A stretch of DNA of 64,000 nucleotides. Origin: Tieghemiomyces parasiticus. Taxonomy: Eukaryota; Kickxellomycota; Dimargaritomycetes; Dimargaritales; Dimargaritaceae. This document shows, one piece after another, positions 60,107-64,000 of this stretch. Below the pieces are notes generated by a model that worked only from the letters and a program-made list of their open reading frames with translations, searched no databases and was not told the DNA's origin. The stretch lies in NCBI GenBank assembly GCA_027575765.1, contig JANBPT010000010.1, positions 79,221 through 143,220 on the forward strand, read 5' to 3'. Numbering within the stretch: the stretch's first letter is position 1; each line of letters begins with the position of its first letter. The position numbers and the translations under genes were made by a program.

Positions 60107-62244
60107 ATGCGCCAGCCATTTCCCATACCAACGAGTAACTGGCCATGCCGAGCGCTACCGGGACCACGGCGACGGTACACCGCCCTCGCTCTGGAAGGTC
60201 GCCAGTCAATCGCACAGGTGGGTCTTGACGACCAGTTTCAACCGACCTACACAGTCGGATGGGTCCAATTTGACGACCGTGGCACGTTGGACGCGTGTAT
60301 CAAACGGCTTAATCATACACCATGTTAACACCCCCGACTCAGCCACCATTCATTGTTTTACTCATGATGCGGTTGACGCCACCAGATCCGCACTGAACTT
60401 ACCAACTCAGGGTCATCATTGTGGGAGCAGTACCCGGCCCTGCTTGACCCATGTTCACCAGACCACAACGAATTCCGGGCGTTTGTGCGCGACTCTGCAT
60501 TTAAGGACCCATCTGCCGTGGCCGACCAGATAGCACACCTCAAACGAGCGTTTGCCACTCCATCAACTCTACGGCCCCTAGCCGGAGTACTGGTCGGAGT
60601 CAAGGACAACATTTGTACTGCCGGGCGGCCCACAACCTGTGCGTCCCCCGTGCTTGACCAGTTCCAGTCACCCTACGACGCCACGGCCGTTCGGCTCCTA
60701 CAAGAGGCCGGGGCCATCGTGGTAGGCAAGACCAATCTGGACGAGTTTGGAATGGGGTCGCTGGGCCTGTTCAGCAGCCACGGGGCGGTCATCAACCCCG
60801 TGCCATATTTGGATCGCAAAGCTCGGGGCGATGGCCAGGGGGAGGGACCGGTAGATCCTCTATACAGCGCAGGTGGTAGCTCCAGCGGAAGTGCGGCGGC
60901 CGTAGCAGTCGGTCAGTGTGACGTGTAAGTGATCCTTTTAGATGGGTGTTCCCCAGCACCAATTTTAGAAAGCGCGAAGTTCTGTTCTGCCCACATCTGT
61001 CGGCGTGTTAGTAGCACCCAGTCACACCAGTACCAAACAATTGACGTTAAATCACATAACGCTTGTGCTGCCACCTACTCCACCACTTGATGACCAGGGC
61101 CCTTGGCACCGACACGGGTGGTTCGGTTCGGCTCCCGGCGTCCTACTGCGGCGTCGTGGGATTCAAGCCCTCCTACGGTCGCATCTCCCGGTGGGGAGTC
61201 GTCGCCTACGCCAACTCGCTTGATACAGTCGGTATCCTGACCCGGTCAGTCCAGGATTCTCGGACCGTCTACGATATCATTGCGCAGGCGGATCCGCAGG
61301 ACCCCACGGCCCTCGATGATCCAGCGCGGGAGCAACTGCGGACCACCGTAATGCCGGAGGATCTCGCTGAAGTGCGGACGGGGTGGTCCCTGAGTAACCT
61401 CCAGGGCTGTCGCGTCGGGGTTCCCCAGGAATACTTCGTCAAGGAGTTGAGCGACGATGTGACCGCCCTATGGCGTCGTTCGATGGCCCAGTTGACCGCC
61501 CGAGGGGCCACGGTGGTGCCCGTGTCCTGTCCGCATACCCGCTACGCCCTATCGTCTTACTACATCCTGGCCCCGGCTGAAGCCAGCTCGAACTTGGCTC
61601 GGTACGACGGGGTCCGTTACGGTCACGGTCATGCCGTAGCGGAAGGAGGGCCGGACTCAGCCCATGAGCATGCTAGTCGGCTACCTACCCTCGGAAAATC
61701 GATTTCCCCCAAAACCCTCTACGGTGCGGTCCGATCCCATGGGTTCGGTCCCGAAGTTCAGCGCCGTATCCTTCTGGGAACCTACGTACTGACCGCCAGC
61801 GCCTACGAGGATTATTTCCTACAGGCCCAAAAAGTTCGCCGTCTCGTTCAGCGCGACTTCGACCACGTGTTCCGTAGGCCTAATGTCCTCCGTCCTGATT
61901 CCCTGACCTCAGCTGCGGCGCAGGGGGTGGACGTTCTACTCACCCCGACTGCACTATCGCACGCCCCCCAACTACCCACTATTCCCTCGGTGGGTCGGTC
62001 AGCGGGGTCCAGTCCTAAAGGGATTGCCATGGCCGACGTGAATGGCTACGTCAACGATATCATGACGGTTCCTTCAAGTCTGGCCGGCTTGCCGGCTATT
62101 TCGGTCCCGTTCGGCCGTGTGGCAACTGACGATCATGGCGTCACCTTACCCGCTGGTTTGCAATTGATTGCTCAGTATGGCGACGAAACGACATTACTCA
62201 ACGTGGCTGAGGCCTTGGAGGCCGTTAACTCCGATAGCCCGTAA
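60107..62244 (+). CDS. HER2: Mitochondrial glutamyl-tRNA(Gln) amidotransferase subunit A
   Basis: Amidase subunit of the mitochondrial GatCAB/GatFAB complex, which converts Glu-tRNA(Gln) to Gln-tRNA(Gln). Three exons: 60107-60217, 60386-60924 and 61098-62244, total 598 residues. Exon 1 holds the presequence (MRQPFPIPTSNWPCRALPG). The amidase-signature triad is visible: Lys in VGVKDNICTAG, cis-Ser in AGGSSSGSAAAVAVG, and the nucleophile Ser in ALGTDTGGSVRLPASYCG. Also KTNLDEFGMGS, GVVGFKPSYGRISRWGVVAY and SLDTVGILTRSV. The first intron uses GTGGGT, the weakest donor among the models; the second uses GTAAGT and restores QCDVALGTDTGG exactly. The C-terminus (LPAISVPFGRV, GLQLIAQYGDETTLLNVAEA) is complete. 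No GatB or GatF gene is in the window. Confidence 0.94.
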
Positions 62245-63157
62245 ACGCGGGCTGTTATGGAAAAGCCACCTTCAGACTAATTACCTAATTTGGTTGGGCT
62301 TGGTGATACTTTACCTCTTTTTCAATCGAAACCTAAGCTGTGGTAGATGATAGTCCGAAGGTCCGGCTTTTTGATAAATAATTCAAAAAGTAAAAATATA
62401 CAAATCGGGTGGTGGTATAAATTATGGCCACATTGAAGCAGATGATTCTCGGGCCTTTTATTTAAATAACTTCAATTCCAATCTAGCGCCCTGGTCCGGG
62501 CCGCGGTCCTGGTTGTGCACCCTCACTAGATGGTTAATCAACTTGCATAGGGTAACTACCGGATTAGCGTGGCTAACACTATAAAAGGATAATGCGTACA
62601 TCGAATAGGGATGTTGTGTAGATAGAGGAAGGGTGTAGATGCCACCACTGTTCAGATCAGCAGTTTAGGGCACCACAGTTCCTTCTACAGACACCACCTT
62701 TCCTGATCTACCGGGCGTCGCCTTCTTCTTTAACAAGCACCATCGCCTCTATCCTTTTAGGGCTTTACTTCCATCAGCCTTCATCATCTTAACCGATGCG
62801 TTAGCTTGGTAGCAACCTCCATATTCGCCTGGGCGCGAGCCCCGCCTCGACCTGTTGCCCTTTAGGTTCATCCCTAACCTAGGACATAGCTTTTACAAGG
62901 GATGCCGGACATCCTTCAAATATAAAAGGCCCTCTGAGCCGCTACTTAACAAACGATGGCTTATCACACACACAAAGCCGTTAACACCATTCGGCAATCC
63001 ATTCGTAAATCATATCTTTTATTTATTATTAGTTTTAAGCTCCTCCAGGGTAAATTTTCCTACAACAACGGCCTGATATTAAGGAAAAATCGCATCAGGG
63101 CTGACAACGCATGATTAGATCAAGTAAAACTAGAGTAATAAAAAAAAACAAAAGATA
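62245..63157. other. Intergenic region HER2 3' / tRNA-Ala
   Basis: About 910 nt, AT-richer than the coding regions, with no supported gene. It carries the HER2 3' end and the transcriptional exit of the tRNA gene. Confidence 0.45.
63140..63148 (-). terminator. RNA polymerase III T-run terminator of tRNA-Ala
   Basis: Nine T residues on the minus strand begin 10 nt after the tRNA 3' end, as expected for Pol III termination. Confidence 0.8.
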
Positions 63158-63230
63158 TGGAGGACCAGGGTATCGATCCCCGTGCCTCTCGTATGCTAAA
63201 CGAGCGCTCTCCCATTTGAGCTAGACCCCC
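63158..63230 (-). tRNA. tRNA-Ala (anticodon AGC)
   Basis: 73 nt cloverleaf on the minus strand. D-arm GCTC-AAATGGGA-GAGC, anticodon stem/loop CTCGT-TTAGCAT-ACGAG with anticodon AGC, and T-arm CGGGG-ATCGATA-CCCTG. The acceptor stem has the G3:U70 wobble that identifies tRNA-Ala to alanyl-tRNA synthetase. One U6-U67 mismatch breaks the acceptor stem. No intron. A-box (TAGCTCAAATGG) and B-box (GGGATCGATACCC) are intact. Confidence 0.93.
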
Positions 63231-63500
63231 CATCTTGCTTCTGTTTGCCCCAATTTATTAGCTGATTTTCTGGCTAGTCATTTCCTCACCTGCACACGGC
63301 ATCCATCCATCCATCCGTCCACCGGGCACCCGCAAGACTGCCCGGACCCCCCTCCCGACCGCCCCTCGAGCTTACCAGAACGACGATCTGGTGAGCATTT
63401 CGACATTTGCATTCTGGATTTGAATCGCATGCGAATCCCGAATTTCGAATTGGTGATTCCAATCACATCGCCGCCCCTAAGTTCGACCTACCTTCCAACG
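63231..63500 (+). other. tRNA upstream flank and probable LINE 5' leader
   Basis: 270 nt between the tRNA gene and the LINE ORF1 ATG. It contains four CATC repeats at 63300-63315 and a TCGCATGCGA palindrome near 63425-63434. The boundary between genomic flank and element could not be set. Confidence 0.4.
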
Positions 63501-64000
63501 ATGCCGCCCACAACGCGAATTGGCACAGGCGTGATTGACGACCTCCTGAAGCGCATGGAGGTAATGGAGAGAGAATTGGCTGAGTCCAGAGCAATCAGGA
63601 CTGAGCTGATCTCTTGCCAGAAGTCACTGCAGGAGGCCCAGGCCACCATTGCCCAGCTCCAGGCTCAGCTTGCTGCCCAGCCTGCTCCCACCATCACCAC
63701 CACCACCACCAGCCCTGCCACCTCTGCCCAGGCCTCTGCCCCCAAGCCCACCACCCAGTCCCCCCGCCCAGGCTCGTATGCCCAGACTGCCCACCGTGGG
63801 CACCTTGCCAACCCTGGCCACCCTGTCCCTGCCCCTCCTGCCAAGTCCCAGCGTCGCTATGAGGCTGCCGCCAGGGCCTTTATCCCAGACTCAGGCCCCC
63901 AGGGGTTTGAGTATGTGGTGATCCCCAGGAACCGCCGCCTGACCCGTGCTGAGGTGCGCAAGAGCCTGCGCACCCTGGGGGTTGATGCCTCCAGGCTGCT
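63501..64000 (+). mobile_element. Non-LTR retrotransposon (LINE) ORF1, 5' part, runs off the window
   Basis: An ATG-started frame of 166 codons is open to the window edge. It begins MPPTTRIGTGVIDDLLKRME and continues as a coiled-coil (ELAESRAIRTELISCQKSLQ) rich in Gln/Ala. A Pro/Thr/Ala/Gln linker follows. Then comes a segment of the type seen in ORF1/gag-like proteins of fungal LINEs: RAFIPDSGPQGFEYVVIPRN, LTRAEVRKSLRTLGVDASRL. The zinc knuckles and the reverse transcriptase would be downstream. No stop or frameshift is seen, so this copy could be recent. Its first 300 nt have almost no CpG, unlike host genes. The family within LINEs is not fixed from this fragment. Confidence 0.72.

Overview
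This window is nuclear DNA from a filamentous or early-diverging fungus. The genes are typical fungal eukaryotic genes split by short introns (roughly 90-290 nt) with GTAAGT-like donors and YAG acceptors. Several are fungal in type: an MSC7-like aldehyde dehydrogenase, PBN1, a CCE1-type mitochondrial resolvase, MDV1, and a CFA/C9-methyltransferase-like protein. DPM1 is the short form without a membrane anchor, and HSDL2- and TMEM223-like genes are present. That mix, with a mariner element and a LINE, would suit an early-diverging lineage (Zoopagomycota/Mucoromycota grade). The placement is inference and was not tested by a tree.

Layout. 0-7 kb: two Ser/Pro-rich proteins of unknown function on the minus strand, separated by gene-poor DNA. 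7-17 kb: a dense housekeeping block with casein kinase 2 beta (-), DPM1 (+), a TMEM223-like mitochondrial protein (-), an HSDL2-like SDR (+), exosome RRP42 (-) and proteasome beta-4/PRE1 (+). 17-20 kb: an AT-rich stretch and two small secreted proteins. 20-30 kb: three minus-strand genes, MSC7-like ALDH, PBN1 and TRS130. 30-40 kb: mostly mitochondrial genes, CCE1 (+), MDV1 (-) and SDH1 (-), with a dead mariner transposon between CCE1 and MDV1. 41-42 kb: a nitrobindin-like protein. 42-50 kb: a long gap whose last 3 kb is pyrimidine-rich and looks like the leader of a 694-residue Ser/Pro-rich protein. 53-62 kb: a secreted protein, a divergent CFA-type methyltransferase homologue, a mitochondrial PPR protein and mitochondrial GatA (HER2). 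63-64 kb: tRNA-Ala(AGC) and the start of a LINE ORF1 that runs off the window.

Functional links. DPM1 makes dolichol-phosphate-mannose, the donor used by the GPI mannosyltransferase that PBN1 stabilises. TMEM223-like, CCE1, MDV1, SDH1, the PPR protein and HER2 are all predicted mitochondrial, and the PPR and HER2 genes share a 439-nt divergent promoter. No multi-gene operon-like system, CRISPR array or defence island was seen. The most unusual items are a methyltransferase-fold protein with a destroyed SAM glycine motif, a small secreted protein with a cationic processed-peptide layout, a strong CpG deficit confined to the two transposable elements, and the LINE lying just upstream of a tRNA gene. 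Gene models come from reading frames, splice-site phase and remembered family motifs; no database search was run.
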